Shown piece by piece: positions 1 through 10,928 of a DNA stretch of 64,000 nt; positions within the stretch are counted from its first letter, which is position 1, and the number at the start of each line of letters is the position of its first letter. The stretch is taken from the NCBI RefSeq assembly GCF_000012365.1, contig NC_007651.1, positions 2,294,001-2,358,000 of the forward strand, given 5' to 3'. A program made the translations under genes and the position numbers. The notes under the pieces are model-generated. The model made no database searches. It was given only the letters and a program-made list of their open reading frames with translations, and had not been told where the DNA came from. Source of the stretch: Burkholderia thailandensis E264 (lineage in GTDB: Bacteria > Pseudomonadota > Gammaproteobacteria > Burkholderiales > Burkholderiaceae).

Positions 1-719
1 GCAGGCGCGCGCTTCTCGGATGCGCCATGGCGGTCGTCGGTGCGCTGCGGCGCACGCTTGCCGGCTGCCGTGCGCTTGCCCGCGAACGACGCTGGCGCCG
101 CATCGCGCGCGCTGCGGCTGTCCGCACGAGGGGCGCGGCCGGTTGGGGCGTCTGCCCCGCGCGCCGCGGTCCGCGCCGCGCCGCCGAACTTCGCGCCCGC
201 CGCGCCGCGCGCGCCGCCGGGTTTTGCGCCTTCGCGCTCGGACCGGCCCTTGCCGCGCGCGCCTGAATCGAACGAGCGCGCATCCGAGCTGCGCGACGCT
301 CGCTCGTCGCGCGGCGCAGCGCGGCCGGCCGTGCGATCGGCGGCGCGCCGCTCCGGCTTCGCGTCGGTGCGGCGCACACGCTCCCCGGCCGCCGCGCCGG
401 GCGAGCCGGCACGCTTGGCAGGCGCACGTTCGCCGCCCGTGCGGCCGGTGTCCTGCGTGGTGCGCGGCTTTGCGACGCGCTTGCCTTCGGGCGCGGCTGG
501 GCGCGACGGCCCGTGCGCGCGCTTCGGCGCGGCGCTCGCCGCGCCGCGCGGCGCCGACGGTTTGGCAGCGGGCGCTGCGGACTTCGCCGCAGCCGGCTTC
601 GCGCCCGCCGCTTTCGGGTCGGGCCGCGCGACCTTGCGCGCGGTGAGGCTGCCGGAACGGACGGGGGCGCGGCCGGGTGCGGCCGGGCGCGGATTCTTGA
701 CGGTCAATTTTGTGCGCAT
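1..719 (-). CDS. N-terminal part of a basic, low-complexity protein (possible RsuA/RluB pseudouridine synthase), cut by window edge
   Basis: An open minus-strand frame starts with ATG at 719 (MRTKLTVKNPRP...) and runs without a stop to the window edge, giving about 239 residues. It begins 14 bases after the glnD stop, so the two are probably co-transcribed. All visible residues are Ala, Arg, Lys, Pro, Gly and Ser rich with no folded domain, like a disordered nucleic-acid-binding tail. In Burkholderia some large-subunit pseudouridine synthases carry such basic N-terminal extensions, and that is my best guess, but the catalytic domain lies outside the window. The reading frame is well supported; the product is inference. 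Confidence 0.5.
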   Translation of the reverse strand, partial: MRTKLTVKNPRPAAPGRAPVRSGSLTARKVARPDPKAAGAKPAAAKSAAPAAKPSAPRGAASAAPKRAHGPSRPAAPEGKRVAKPRTTQDTGRTGGERAPAKRAGSPGAAAGERVRRTDAKPERRAADRTAGRAAPRDERASRSSDARSFDSGARGKGRSEREGAKPGGARGAAGAKFGGAARTAARGADAPTGRAPRADSRSARDAAPASFAGKRTAAGKRAPQRTDDRHGASEKRAP

Positions 720-733
720 AAACGCTCGAATAT

Positions 734-3310
734 TCACACTGCGATCGCGCGCAGCAACTCGGTTTCGACTTGGATCTGCAGACGGTTGTCGGACAAGCCG
801 GTGCCGTCGAGCATGAAGACGTCCTCGACGCGTTCGCCGAGCGTATTGATCCGCGCCGCGTGGACGCCGACCCGGTGCTCGGCCAGCACGCGCGCGATCG
901 AATAAAGAAGGCCCGGCCGGTCGTTGGCCGACACGGACAGAATGTAGTACTGGCCGCGCTCGTCGGCCCGCAGGTCGACGCGCGGCGTGATCGGGAACGT
1001 GCGCGACAGCCGCGAGAGCCGCCCCTTCGACGGCTCGGGCAGCGGCGCCGACTCGGCGAGGCGCGCGGCGAGCTGCTGCTCGACGAGGTTCGCGATGTCG
1101 CGGTACTGCACGTCGCGCTCGGTCTGCGTGACGATGAAGTTGTCGAGCGCGTAGCCGTGGCGCGTCGTGTTCACGCGCGCGTCGAGCACCGACAGCCCGT
1201 TGCGGTCGAAGTACGCGCAGATGCCCGCGAACAGGTCCGAGCGGTCCTTCACGTAGACGAGCACCTGCAGCGCGTCGCCGACGGGCGACGGGCGTGCGCG
1301 GACGATCGCGGTGTCGGCCGCGACGTGCCGGTACAGCACGCGGGTCTGCCACGCGATGTCGGCCGCGTCGTGGCGCAGGAAGTAGCCGACGTCGAGCTGA
1401 TCCCACAGCGCACGGTGCGCGTCGGGCGGCACGGTTTCGAGGCGCAGCAGCGCGAGCGCTTCTTCCTGCCGCGTCTTCAGCTCCGAATGCGCGTCGGGCT
1501 GCGCGCCGCCCAGCACGGCGAGCGTCGCGCGATACAGATCCTCGAGCAGCTTGCCTTTCCACGTGTTCCACACCTTCGGGCTCGTGCCGCGAATGTCTGC
1601 GACGGTCAGCAGGTACAGCGCCGTCAGTCGCCGCTCGTTGCCGACGAGGTCCGCGAAGCGCTTGATCACCTCCGGGTCGCTCGTGTCCTGCTTCTGCGCG
1701 ACCTGGCTCATCGTCAGGTGATGCTGCACGAGCCAGACCACGAGCGCCGCGTCGCCGCCTTCGATGCCGTGCTCGCGGCAAAAGCGTCGCGCGTCGGTCA
1801 TCCCGAGCGCCGAGTGGTCGCCGCCGCGGCCTTTCGCGATGTCGTGGAAGAGGGCGGCGACGTACAGCACCCACGGCCGCTCGAAGTTCACGATCAGCTG
1901 GCTGCAGAACGGATATTCGTGCGCGTGCTCGGCGACCGCGAAGCGTCGGATGTTGCGCAGCACCATCAGAATGTGCTGGTCGACCGTGTACACGTGATAC
2001 AGATCGTGCTGCATCTGGCCGACGATCCGCCGGAAGTTCAGCAGATAGCGGCCGAGCACGCTCGTCTGGTTCATCAGCCGGAATGCGTGCGTGATGCCTT
2101 CCGGTTGCTGCAGGATCTGCATGAACGTATGGCGGTTGCGCGGATCGCGCCGCCACGCGTTGTTCATCACGTCGCGCGAGTTGTAGAGCGCGCGCAGCGT
2201 GCGCGCGGACAGACCCTTCACGCCGCGCGTCGCCTCGTACAACAGGAACGCTTCGAGGATCGCGTCCGGGTGACGCTCGAACACGTCGTCCGCGGCGATC
2301 TCGAGCATGCCCTGCTTCTCGACGAAGCGCCCGGGCGACAGCACGCGCGTGACGCCGCTCGTCGCCGGGAAGAGCTGCGCCTCGATGTTCTGGATCAGGA
2401 TCGTCGCGAGCTGCGTGACCGCCTTCGCGGCCCAGTAGTAACGCCGCATCAACTGCTCGCTCGCGCGCTTCGCGGGCGTCGGGCGGTAGCCGAAGCTCTC
2501 GGCCGCCTGAGTCTGCAGATCGAACACGAGGATGTCCTGGCGCCGCCCGGCGATCACGTGCAGCCGCGCGCGCAGCGTCTTCAGGAAGCCTTCGTTGCGG
2601 CGCAGCTCGCGCGCCTCGCGATCGGTGATGAGCCCGCGCGTGTCGAGCTCGCGCCAACTGCTGCCGAAACCCGCCGCGCGCGCGATCCAGAGAATCGTCT
2701 GCAGATCGCGCAGGCCGCCGGGGCTTTCCTTCACGTTCGGCTCGAGGCTGTACGGCGTGTCCTGGAACTTCGCGTGGCGCTGGCGCATCTCGAGCACCTT
2801 CGCCTGGAAGAACGCGCGCGCGTCGAGCGCTTCGCGATAGCGCAGCATGAAGCGCTCGAAGAGCGCCGTGCTGCCGACGATGCGGCGCGCCTCGAGCAGC
2901 GAAGTCTGTACGGTGACGTCCTGCGACGCCTCCTCGATGCACTGGTCGACCGTGCGCACGCTGCTGCCGATCTCGAGCCCGAGATCCCACGCCATGCCGA
3001 TGAAGCGCTCGATCCGTTCGTCGAGCTCGCGCGCGTGCGCATCGGGCAGCAGCACGAGAATGTCGACGTCCGAGTGCGGCGACAGCTCGCCGCGCCCGAA
3101 GCCGCCGACCGCGACGAGCGCGAGCGTCGCGGGCAGCCCGCATTCGTGCCACAGGCGGCGCAGCGCGTCGTCGGTCGCGCGCGACAGCGCGTGCATCAGC
3201 GGCGTGACGTTGGTCGCGGTCTGGAAGCGCGCGAGCAACTCGGCTTTCGCGGCCTTGAATTCGGCTTTGCGCGACAGCGCGGGAGGCGGCGCGGCGACGG
3301 ATGCGCTCAT
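734..3310 (-). CDS. glnD: [protein-PII] uridylyltransferase / uridylyl-removing enzyme GlnD
   Basis: An 858-residue bifunctional nitrogen sensor that adds UMP to PII proteins when glutamine is low and removes it when glutamine is high. The nucleotidyltransferase motif is at residues 69-83 ([15 protein letters not shown], with the metal-binding Asp pair). A GlnD linker follows, then an HD phosphohydrolase motif [12 protein letters not shown] near residue 488. Two ACT domains occupy roughly residues 680-760 and 790-858 and should bind glutamine. Length fits the family. It lies 124 bases downstream of map on the same strand, and the pair is divergent from rpsB, the arrangement known in other proteobacteria. 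Confidence 0.97.
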   Translation of the reverse strand: MSASVAAPPPALSRKAEFKAAKAELLARFQTATNVTPLMHALSRATDDALRRLWHECGLPATLALVAVGGFGRGELSPHSDVDILVLLPDAHARELDERIERFIGMAWDLGLEIGSSVRTVDQCIEEASQDVTVQTSLLEARRIVGSTALFERFMLRYREALDARAFFQAKVLEMRQRHAKFQDTPYSLEPNVKESPGGLRDLQTILWIARAAGFGSSWRELDTRGLITDREARELRRNEGFLKTLRARLHVIAGRRQDILVFDLQTQAAESFGYRPTPAKRASEQLMRRYYWAAKAVTQLATILIQNIEAQLFPATSGVTRVLSPGRFVEKQGMLEIAADDVFERHPDAILEAFLLYEATRGVKGLSARTLRALYNSRDVMNNAWRRDPRNRHTFMQILQQPEGITHAFRLMNQTSVLGRYLLNFRRIVGQMQHDLYHVYTVDQHILMVLRNIRRFAVAEHAHEYPFCSQLIVNFERPWVLYVAALFHDIAKGRGGDHSALGMTDARRFCREHGIEGGDAALVVWLVQHHLTMSQVAQKQDTSDPEVIKRFADLVGNERRLTALYLLTVADIRGTSPKVWNTWKGKLLEDLYRATLAVLGGAQPDAHSELKTRQEEALALLRLETVPPDAHRALWDQLDVGYFLRHDAADIAWQTRVLYRHVAADTAIVRARPSPVGDALQVLVYVKDRSDLFAGICAYFDRNGLSVLDARVNTTRHGYALDNFIVTQTERDVQYRDIANLVEQQLAARLAESAPLPEPSKGRLSRLSRTFPITPRVDLRADERGQYYILSVSANDRPGLLYSIARVLAEHRVGVHAARINTLGERVEDVFMLDGTGLSDNRLQIQVETELLRAIAV

Positions 3311-3434
3311 GGGCGGCGATCGGATTGGGCGGTTGAACGGCCGCGCGCGACGACGCGAGCGGCTACCTGGCTAAATCGAGCGGGTTGAAGCGAACGAAGC
3401 GGCTTGCGGCGCACGCGAGGCGCGCCGCAGCCGC

Positions 3435-4250
3435 TCAGGCCGCCGTCGCCGGCGCGGCGAACGTCGGGCGCGCCGGCGTGCCGGCCGACACCGTCAGCAC
3501 CTCGTGGCCTGTTTCGGTGACGAGAATCGTGTGCTCCCACTGCGCGGACAGGCTGCGGTCGCGGGTCTTGACGGTCCACTGGTCGGGCATCGTACGGATG
3601 TCGCGCTTGCCGGCGTTGATCATCGGCTCGATCGTGAAGATCATGCCCGGCTTGAGCTCGATGCCCGTGCCGGGGCGTCCGTAGTGGACGACCTGCGGAT
3701 CTTCATGGAACACCGTGCCGATGCCGTGGCCGCAGTATTCGCGCACGACGCTGTAGCCTTGCGCCTCCGCATGCTTCTGAATTGCGTGGCCGATGTCGCC
3801 GAGATGCGCGCCGGGCTTCACCTGGTCGATGCCGAGCCACATGCATTCGTAGGTGGTTTGCACGAGGCGCTTCGCGAGGATCGAGCCCTCGCCGATGAGG
3901 AACATCCGGCTCGTGTCGCCGAAATAGCCGTTCTTGATGACGGTGATGTCGATGTTCAGCGCGTCGCCGTTCTTCAGCGTCTTGTCGCCCGGAATGCCGT
4001 GGCAGATCACGTCGTTGACCGAAGTGCAGATCGCCTTCGGGAACGGCGGATAGCCCGGCGGCTGGTAGTTGAGCGGCGCGGGCACCGTACCCTGCACATT
4101 GATCATGTACTCGTGGCAGAGGCGGTCGAGTTCGCCCGTCGTCACGCCGGCGACGACGAACGGCGTGATGTAGTCGAGCACTTCGCTCGCGAGACGGCAG
4201 GCGATGCGCATCTGCGCGATGTCGTGTTCGTTTTTGAGCGTAATAGCCAT
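3435..4250 (-). CDS. map: Type I methionine aminopeptidase
   Basis: Removes the initiator methionine from nascent proteins in the cytoplasm; a dimetal enzyme. The chosen start MAITLKNEHD gives 271 residues; an in-frame ATG at 4283 adds 11 residues unlike the family. The metal ligands are recognisable: Asp in GDALNIDITV, Asp in GYFGDTSRM, His in CGHGIGTVFHEDP, Glu in FTIEPMINAG and Glu in WEHTILVTETG. The last 15 or so residues are an Ala/Pro tail beyond the catalytic core. It is divergent from rpsB across a 459-base gap and upstream of glnD. Confidence 0.97.
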   Translation of the reverse strand: MAITLKNEHDIAQMRIACRLASEVLDYITPFVVAGVTTGELDRLCHEYMINVQGTVPAPLNYQPPGYPPFPKAICTSVNDVICHGIPGDKTLKNGDALNIDITVIKNGYFGDTSRMFLIGEGSILAKRLVQTTYECMWLGIDQVKPGAHLGDIGHAIQKHAEAQGYSVVREYCGHGIGTVFHEDPQVVHYGRPGTGIELKPGMIFTIEPMINAGKRDIRTMPDQWTVKTRDRSLSAQWEHTILVTETGHEVLTVSAGTPARPTFAAPATAA

Positions 4251-4432
4251 GAGTCGATGCCTGAAATGCGGTGAATTGCGCAATTATCGCACCTTATTCC
4301 AGCCGTCGCAGCCCTTCGCGGGCCGTCGCAGCACGAATTCTGGCGCGAATTTCTGCTTGCTCGCATGACGTGGGCCAGGCCGTCGTGCGGCGGGGCCGGG
4401 TACTTGCCCGCGCGGCGAAAGCGGCGGGCGAC

Positions 4433-4462
4433 TTGAGGGCCGTCATGCCCGCGTGCTATACT
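4433..4462 (+). promoter_or_regulatory. Likely sigma-70 promoter for rpsB-tsf
   Basis: TTGAGG at 4433-4438 and TATACT at 4457-4462 are separated by 18 bases. Transcription from here would give a leader of about 240 bases before rpsB. The -10 is close to consensus and the position suits a strong ribosomal-protein promoter. Judged by eye only. Confidence 0.6.
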
Positions 4463-4626
4463 GATTGGCTAAGTCGACGCTTAAGTTGCTGTTTTGCCCG
4501 GTGCGGGAACGATTGAGTTTTCGTTTCGGGGCGTGATGGCGGCGGCGGAGGCCTCGGGCGCGAAGCTTTCGAATTTCTTTCGAAGATGCGCGCCGAAATC
4601 GCGAGCCGGCGCACCCAGGGTGTCGC

Positions 4627-4662
4627 GGCGCGAACGGCAAGGGCGGTGCCCGCCGTCGCGCC
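4627..4662 (+). promoter_or_regulatory. Strong hairpin in the rpsB leader
   Basis: The arms GGCGCGA/TCGCGCC, CGGC/GCCG and GGGC/GCCC nest into a 15-base-pair stem interrupted only by A and AA bulges on the 5' side, with loop GGT. It ends 47 bases before the rpsB start inside the long predicted leader. Ribosomal protein S2 represses its own mRNA in E. coli, so this is a candidate S2-binding or stability element; that role is inference. Confidence 0.5.
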
Positions 4663-4709
4663 ATGATACGGCAGCCGGCTTAAGACCCAAACCCTCGTGG
4701 AGAATACAA

Positions 4710-5450
4710 ATGGCAGTCACGATGCGCCAAATGCTGGAAGCCGGTGTCCACTTCGGTCACCAGACGCGCTTCTGGAACCCGAAGATGGCCCCCTTCATTT
4801 TCGGCCACCGCAACAAGATTCACATCATCAACCTCGAAAAGACGCTGCCGATGTTCAACGACGCACAGAAGTACGTGCGTCAGCTGGCGGCGAACCGCGG
4901 CACGATCCTCTTCGTCGGCACGAAGCGCCAGTCGCGCGACACGATCGCCCAGGAAGCGCAGCGCGCGGGCATGCCGTACGTTAATGCGCGCTGGCTCGGC
5001 GGCATGATGACCAATTTCAAGACGCTGAAGGTGTCGATCAAGCGCCTGAAGGACATGGAAGCGGCGGTCGAGGCGGGCGAGCTCGAGAAGATGAGCAAGA
5101 AGGAAGCGCTGTTGTTCGAGCGCGAAATCGCCAAGCTGCAGAAGTCGATCGGCGGCGTGAAGGACATGGGCGGCATTCCGGACGCGATCTTCGTCGTCGA
5201 CGTCGGCTACCACAAGATTGCCGTCACCGAGGCGAACAAGCTGGGCGTGCCCGTCATCGCGGTGGTCGATACGAACCACTCGCCGGAAGGCGTGGATTAC
5301 GTGATCCCGGGTAACGACGACTCGAGCAAGGCAGTCGCGCTGTACGCCGAAGGCGTTGCCGACGCGATCCTCGAAGGCCGCGCGAACGCGGTCAACGAAG
5401 TGGTCCAGGCGGTGCGCGGCGACGACGAATACGTCGAGGAAAACGCGTAA
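4710..5450 (+). CDS. rpsB: 30S ribosomal protein S2
   Basis: Small-subunit ribosomal protein of 246 residues needed for S1 binding and translation initiation. The start [20 protein letters not shown] is the conserved S2 N-terminus; the upstream in-frame extension back to 4494 is leader sequence. Other S2 signatures are [38 protein letters not shown] and the C-terminal [19 protein letters not shown] about 7 bases upstream is a plausible ribosome-binding site. It is followed by a terminator-like hairpin and then tsf, the usual rpsB-tsf pair. Confidence 0.98.
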   Translation: MAVTMRQMLEAGVHFGHQTRFWNPKMAPFIFGHRNKIHIINLEKTLPMFNDAQKYVRQLAANRGTILFVGTKRQSRDTIAQEAQRAGMPYVNARWLGGMMTNFKTLKVSIKRLKDMEAAVEAGELEKMSKKEALLFEREIAKLQKSIGGVKDMGGIPDAIFVVDVGYHKIAVTEANKLGVPVIAVVDTNHSPEGVDYVIPGNDDSSKAVALYAEGVADAILEGRANAVNEVVQAVRGDDEYVEENA

Positions 5451-5468
5451 TCGGCCCCGAGCCGGCGC

Positions 5469-5501
5469 AAAAAGGGGGCTCTCAACAGGCCCCCTTTTTT
5501 T
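5469..5501 (+). terminator. Terminator or attenuator between rpsB and tsf
   Basis: AAAAAGGGGGC and GCCCCCTTTTT pair around a short loop and are followed by a T run to 5501. This is a textbook intrinsic terminator shape placed between two genes usually co-transcribed. Partial termination here would set the ratio of S2 to EF-Ts. Confidence 0.8.
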
Positions 5502-5632
5502 AAGCCGCTTTTTTTCGGGCGGCCGATCCGGGCTGACGCGGCGCAAGGATTGCGCAAACGTCCGGAAACGAATGCCTGTCGCCTGCGTCGAAGTGCGGGC
5601 GGCGTTGTGAATACAGACTCAAGGAGCGAATG

Positions 5633-6514
5633 ATGGCGGCAATTACCGCAAGCATGGTGGCAGAACTGCGCGCGAAGACCGACGCACCGATGATGGAGTG
5701 CAAGAAGGCGCTGACGGAAGCCGACGGCGACATGGCCAAGGCCGAAGAACTGCTGCGCGTGAAGCTCGGCAACAAGGCGAGCAAGGCCGCGTCGCGCGTG
5801 ACGGCCGAAGGCGTCGTCGCATCGTTCGTCGGCGCCAATGCCGGCGCGCTCGTCGAGCTGAACTGCGAAACCGACTTCGTCGCGAAGAACGACGATTTCA
5901 ACGCGTTCGCGAAGACGGTCGCTGAACTCGTCGCGACGCAGAACCCGGCCGACGTCGCTGCGCTGTCCGCGTTGCCGCTCGACGGCAAGACCGTCGACGA
6001 AGTGCGCCTCGCGCTCGTCGGCAAGATCGGCGAGAACATCTCGATCCGCCGTTTCGTTCGTTTCGAAACGTCGAACAAGCTCGCGACTTACCTGCACGGC
6101 AGCCGCATCGGCGTGATCGTCGAGTACACGGGCGAGCAGGAGCAGGTCGGCAAGGACGTCGCGATGCACGTCGCGGCAATGAAGCCCGTCTCGCTGTCGT
6201 CGGACGACGTGCCGGCCGAACTGATCGAGAAGGAGCGCCGCGTCGCCGAGCAGAAGGCTGCCGAATCGGGCAAGCCGGCCGAGATCGTCGCGAAGATGGT
6301 CGACGGCAGCGTCCAGAAGTTCCTGAAGGAAGTGTCGCTGCTGAACCAGCCGTTCGTGAAGAACGACAAGCAGACGATCGAGCAGATGCTGAAGGCCTCG
6401 AATGCGGCGGTGCAAAAGTTTGCCCTCTTCGTGGTCGGCGAAGGCATCGAGAAGCGCCAGGACGACTTCGCGGCGGAAGTGGCCGCGCAGGTCGCCGCCG
6501 CGAAGCAGCAGTAA
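5633..6514 (+). CDS. tsf: Translation elongation factor Ts
   Basis: Guanine nucleotide exchange factor for EF-Tu, 293 residues. The N-terminal UBA-like module contains the TDxPMM-type signature [12 protein letters not shown], and the core has [12 protein letters not shown], a classic EF-Ts motif. Two ATGs lie in tandem at 5630 and 5633; the second is preferred because AAGGAG at 5621-5626 is then 6 bases upstream and the product begins [13 protein letters not shown] as in the family. Downstream are an inverted repeat and pyrH. Confidence 0.98.
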   Translation: MAAITASMVAELRAKTDAPMMECKKALTEADGDMAKAEELLRVKLGNKASKAASRVTAEGVVASFVGANAGALVELNCETDFVAKNDDFNAFAKTVAELVATQNPADVAALSALPLDGKTVDEVRLALVGKIGENISIRRFVRFETSNKLATYLHGSRIGVIVEYTGEQEQVGKDVAMHVAAMKPVSLSSDDVPAELIEKERRVAEQKAAESGKPAEIVAKMVDGSVQKFLKEVSLLNQPFVKNDKQTIEQMLKASNAAVQKFALFVVGEGIEKRQDDFAAEVAAQVAAAKQQ

Positions 6515-6533
6515 CCAGTCGTAAAAGCGGTAA

Positions 6534-7406
<873 letters not shown>

Positions 7407-7414
7407 ACTCTCGC

Positions 7415-7468
7415 CGATGCGGGCCGGCGGCGCAAAGCGCCGCCTTTGGCCGTTGCCCGCATCGTTTT
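7415..7468 (+). terminator. Long terminator-like hairpin between pyrH and frr
   Basis: Outer arms CGATGCGGGC (7415-7424) and GCCCGCATCG (7455-7464) are perfect complements, with an inner perfect stem GGCGGCGC/GCGCCGCC (7426-7433, 7437-7444) around an AAA loop. Four T follow. It fills most of the 88-base gap, so frr transcription must read through it or start after it. Confidence 0.7.
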
Positions 7469-7494
7469 GAAGTTCGGAAGGTTCGGAGGTTGAA

Positions 7495-8055
7495 ATGAGT
7501 GTCGCTGATATCAAGAAGGGCGTCGAGCAGAAGATGCAGCGCTCGATCGAAGCGTTCAAGAACGATCTGGCGAAGATCCGCACGGGCCGTGCGCATACCG
7601 GCCTGCTCGATCACGTGCAGGTCGACTACTACGGTTCGATGGTGCCGATTTCGCAGGTCGCGAACCTGACGCTCGTCGACGCGCGCACGATCGGCGTGCA
7701 GCCGTGGGAAAAGAACATGGTCGCGAAGGTCGAGAAGGCGATCCGCGAGGCCGATCTGGGCCTGAATCCGGCGACGGCGGGCGACCTGATCCGCGTGCCG
7801 ATGCCGGCGCTCACCGAAGAGCGCCGCCGCGAGCTGACGAAGGTCGTCAAGGGCGAGGGCGAAACGGCGAAGGTCGCCGTGCGCAACCTGCGCCGCGACG
7901 CCAACGAGCAACTGAAGAAGCTCGTCAAGGACAAGGAAATCTCCGAGGACGACGAGCGCCGCGCGGGCGACGACGTGCAGAAGCTGACGGACAAGCACGT
8001 CGCGGAGATCGACAAGCTCGTCCAGAGCAAGGAAGCGGAGATCATGACGGTCTGA
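7495..8055 (+). CDS. frr: Ribosome recycling factor
   Basis: A 186-residue three-helix-bundle protein that splits post-termination ribosomes with EF-G. Seen: the N-terminal helix [39 protein letters not shown], and the signature [26 protein letters not shown] precedes the ATG with good spacing. Length is standard. Confidence 0.98.
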   Translation: MSVADIKKGVEQKMQRSIEAFKNDLAKIRTGRAHTGLLDHVQVDYYGSMVPISQVANLTLVDARTIGVQPWEKNMVAKVEKAIREADLGLNPATAGDLIRVPMPALTEERRRELTKVVKGEGETAKVAVRNLRRDANEQLKKLVKDKEISEDDERRAGDDVQKLTDKHVAEIDKLVQSKEAEIMTV

Positions 8056-8102
8056 AGCCGCCTTGCGTCGCACTTTTTTCTGCAGCTACAGTCTCAGCGG
8101 CC

Positions 8103-8885
8103 ATGACCTATACCAGCTCTACCGTTCGCGTGCCTGACGTCGCCGCCGTGCCGCGTCACATCGCGATCATCATGGACGGCAACGGCCGTTGGGCGACCGA
8201 GCGCCGCCTGCCGCGCGTCGCGGGACACACGCGCGGTGTCGACGCGGTGCGTTCGGTCGTCGAGGGGTGCGCGCGCTCGGGCGTCGAATATCTGACGCTC
8301 TTCGCGTTCAGCTCCGAGAACTGGCGCCGGCCGAACGACGAAGTGTCGTTCCTCATGCGCCTGTTCATCACCGCGCTCGAGCGCGAGGTCGGCAAGCTGC
8401 ACGCGAACGGCATCCGGCTGCGCGTCATCGGCGATCTGACGAAGTTCGAGCCGCGCATCCAGGCGCTGATCCGCCGCGCGGAGACGAAGACCGCGCGCAA
8501 CACACGCTTGACGCTGACGATCGCCGCGAACTACGGCGGTCGTTGGGACATCCTGCAGGCGACGCGCAAGCTCGTCGAAGAGGCGGCGCGCGAAGGGCGC
8601 GCGGCCGAAATCGACGAGGACGCGTTCGCCCGCCATCTGGCGATGGCCTATGCGCCCGAGCCGGATCTGTTCATCCGCACGGGCGGCGAGCAGCGCATCA
8701 GCAATTTCCTGCTCTGGCAGCTCGCGTACACCGAGTTCTACTTCACCGACACATTCTGGCCGGATTTCGACGCCGGCGCGCTCGCCGAGGCGCTCGCGTC
8801 GTACACGCACCGCGAACGCCGCTTCGGCCGCACGAGCGCGCAGCTCGAACCCCAGGCCCAGGACGCCGACTCCCTTTCATGCTGA
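8103..8885 (+). CDS. uppS: Undecaprenyl diphosphate synthase (cis-prenyltransferase)
   Basis: Condenses IPP onto FPP to make C55 undecaprenyl diphosphate, the lipid carrier for peptidoglycan and O-antigen. The 260-residue product has [13 protein letters not shown] (catalytic Asp25), [11 protein letters not shown] and the C-terminal [20 protein letters not shown] signature. The start [10 protein letters not shown] was chosen because it leaves a short tail before the core; an in-frame ATG far upstream lies inside frr. The stop overlaps the cdsA start by 7 bases, indicating translational coupling. Confidence 0.97.
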   Translation: MTYTSSTVRVPDVAAVPRHIAIIMDGNGRWATERRLPRVAGHTRGVDAVRSVVEGCARSGVEYLTLFAFSSENWRRPNDEVSFLMRLFITALEREVGKLHANGIRLRVIGDLTKFEPRIQALIRRAETKTARNTRLTLTIAANYGGRWDILQATRKLVEEAAREGRAAEIDEDAFARHLAMAYAPEPDLFIRTGGEQRISNFLLWQLAYTEFYFTDTFWPDFDAGALAEALASYTHRERRFGRTSAQLEPQAQDADSLSC

Positions 8886-9700
8886 AGACCCGTGTCATCA
8901 CGGCGGTCGTGCTGCTGGCAGTGCTGCTGCCCGTGACGCTGTTCGCGCCGCTTTCCGCGTTCGGCGCGCTGATCGCGCTCGCGCTCGTATTCGCCGCGTG
9001 GGAGTGGGGGCGGTTGTTGAAGCTAGGTGGGATCGGCCCCGTCGCGTATGCGGTGGTCGCGGCGCTCGCGCTCGGCGCGAGCACGCGGCTTGGCATCGGC
9101 GCGCACGCCGCGCGGCCGCTTTTCGAAGCGGCGGGCGTGTTCTGGCTGCTGGCGGGCCCGTATGCGCTCTGGCGCAAGCCGGCGCTCGCCGAGCGCGCGT
9201 GGAAGCCGTTCCTGCTCGTCGCGGGCCTTATCGTCTTTTCCGCGTGCTGGCATGCGCTCGTCGCCGCGCGCGCGCAAGGCGTACCCTTCGTGTTGTCGTT
9301 GCTGCTGGTGGTATGGCTTGCCGATATCGGCGCATACTTCGCCGGAAAGGCGTTCGGCAAGCACAAGCTCGCGCCGTCGGTGAGCCCCGGCAAGACGTGG
9401 GAAGGCGCGGCGGGCGGCTGGCTCGCGGTGATGATCGTCGCCGGCGCGGCTGGCGCCGCGCATGCCTTTGAACCGACCCTTTATTCGGCGTTCGTCGCGC
9501 ATTACGGCGTGGCGGGCGCATTCGCGGCGCTCACGGTGCTCGTCGCGTTCAGCGTGGTCGGCGACCTGTTCGAGTCGCTGCTCAAGCGCCAAGCCGGCGT
9601 GAAAGACTCGAGCGGCCTGCTGCCGGGCCACGGCGGCGTGCTCGACCGCGTCGACGCGCTGTTGCCCGTGCTGCCGCTCGCGATGCTGCTGCTCGGTTAA
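8879..9700 (+). CDS. cdsA: Phosphatidate cytidylyltransferase (CDP-diglyceride synthase)
   Basis: Makes CDP-diacylglycerol from phosphatidate and CTP, the branch point of phospholipid synthesis, in the inner membrane. It has 273 residues with about seven to eight hydrophobic segments. The C-terminal family signature is clear: [20 protein letters not shown] followed by [17 protein letters not shown] at 8879 sits inside the end of uppS. Next gene dxr is 14 bases on. Confidence 0.96.
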
Positions 9701-9714
9701 AACTAGACTCTATT

Positions 9715-10911
9715 ATGCAAAAACGTCTGACATTGCTCGGTTCGACGGGCTCGATCGGAGACAGCACGCTCGATGTCGTCACGCGTCATCCGGAGCGCTT
9801 CGCGGTTCATGCGCTCACGGCCCACCGCAACGGCGACAAGCTCGTCGCCCAGTGCCTGCGCTTTGCGCCCGACGTCGCGGTGGTCGGCGACGCCGAAACC
9901 GCCGCGCGGGTCGAGGCGCAATTGCGCGCCGCGGGCAGCAAGACCCAGGTCGCGTACGGCAAGCAGGCGCTCGTCGACGTATCGAAGAGCGACGGCTGCG
10001 ACACCGTCGTCGCGGCGATCGTCGGCGCGGCGGGGCTCGCGCCGAGCCTCGCCGCCGCACGCGCGGGCAAGCGCATCCTGCTCGCGAACAAGGAGGCGCT
10101 CGTGATGTCGGGCGCGATCTTCATGGACGCGGTGCGCGATCACGGCGCGATCCTGTTGCCCGTCGACAGCGAGCACAACGCGATCTTCCAGTGCATGCCG
10201 CGCGACGCGGCCGAGCATGGCGGGATCGCGAAGATCATCGTGACCGCGTCGGGCGGCCCGTTCCGCACGCGCGAGCCCGTGACGCTCGCGAGCGTCACGC
10301 CCGACGAGGCGTGCAAGCATCCGAACTGGGTGATGGGCCGCAAGATCTCCGTCGATTCCGCGACGATGATGAACAAGGGCCTCGAGGTGATCGAGGCGCA
10401 CTGGCTGTTCGGCCTGCCGAGCGAGCGCATCGACGTGTTGATCCACCCGCAGAGCGTGATCCATTCGCTCGTGTCATATTGCGACGGCTCGGTGCTCGCG
10501 CAACTCGGCAATCCGGACATGCGCACGCCGATCGCGCATGCGCTCGCGTTTCCCGAGCGTGTCGACGCGGGCGTCGCGCAGCTCGATCTCGCGCAGATTG
10601 CGACGCTCACGTTCGAGAAGCCCGACTACGCGCGCTTTCCGTGTCTCGCGCTCGCCATCGATGCGCTCGAGGCGGGCGGCGTCGCGAGCGCGGCGCTCAA
10701 TGCGGCCAACGAGATCGCGGTCGACGCGTTCCTGTCGCGCCGCATCCGCTTCACCGCGATCGCGCAGACGGTCGACGCGGTGCTGAGCGGGCTGTCCAAT
10801 CGTACGCCGAGCGGCCTCGACGACGTGATCGGCGCGGACGCCGACGCGCGCCGCGCGGCGACGGCGTTCATCGACAAGCTGCCCGCGCCCAGCGTCGAGC
10901 GAGCCGCCTGA
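9715..10911 (+). CDS. dxr: 1-deoxy-D-xylulose 5-phosphate reductoisomerase
   Basis: Converts DXP to MEP with NADPH and a divalent metal, the first committed step of the non-mevalonate isoprenoid pathway that feeds uppS upstream. The 398-residue protein has the N-terminal NADPH loop [25 protein letters not shown], the metal/substrate motif [12 protein letters not shown], the flexible-loop ASGGPFRTR and [14 protein letters not shown]. Length is normal. rseP follows 17 bases later. Confidence 0.98.
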
Positions 10912-10928
10912 ATGGAGTCGACACGCTC

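Noticed and set aside
770..3388. 872-codon plus-strand open frame opposite glnD
   Set aside because: Arg/Val/Ala/Asp-rich translation without motifs; it is a codon-bias shadow of glnD, which has full family support.
4494..4709. N-terminal extension of rpsB
   Set aside because: S2 proteins begin at MAVTMRQM; the extension overlaps the promoter-proximal leader and hairpin.
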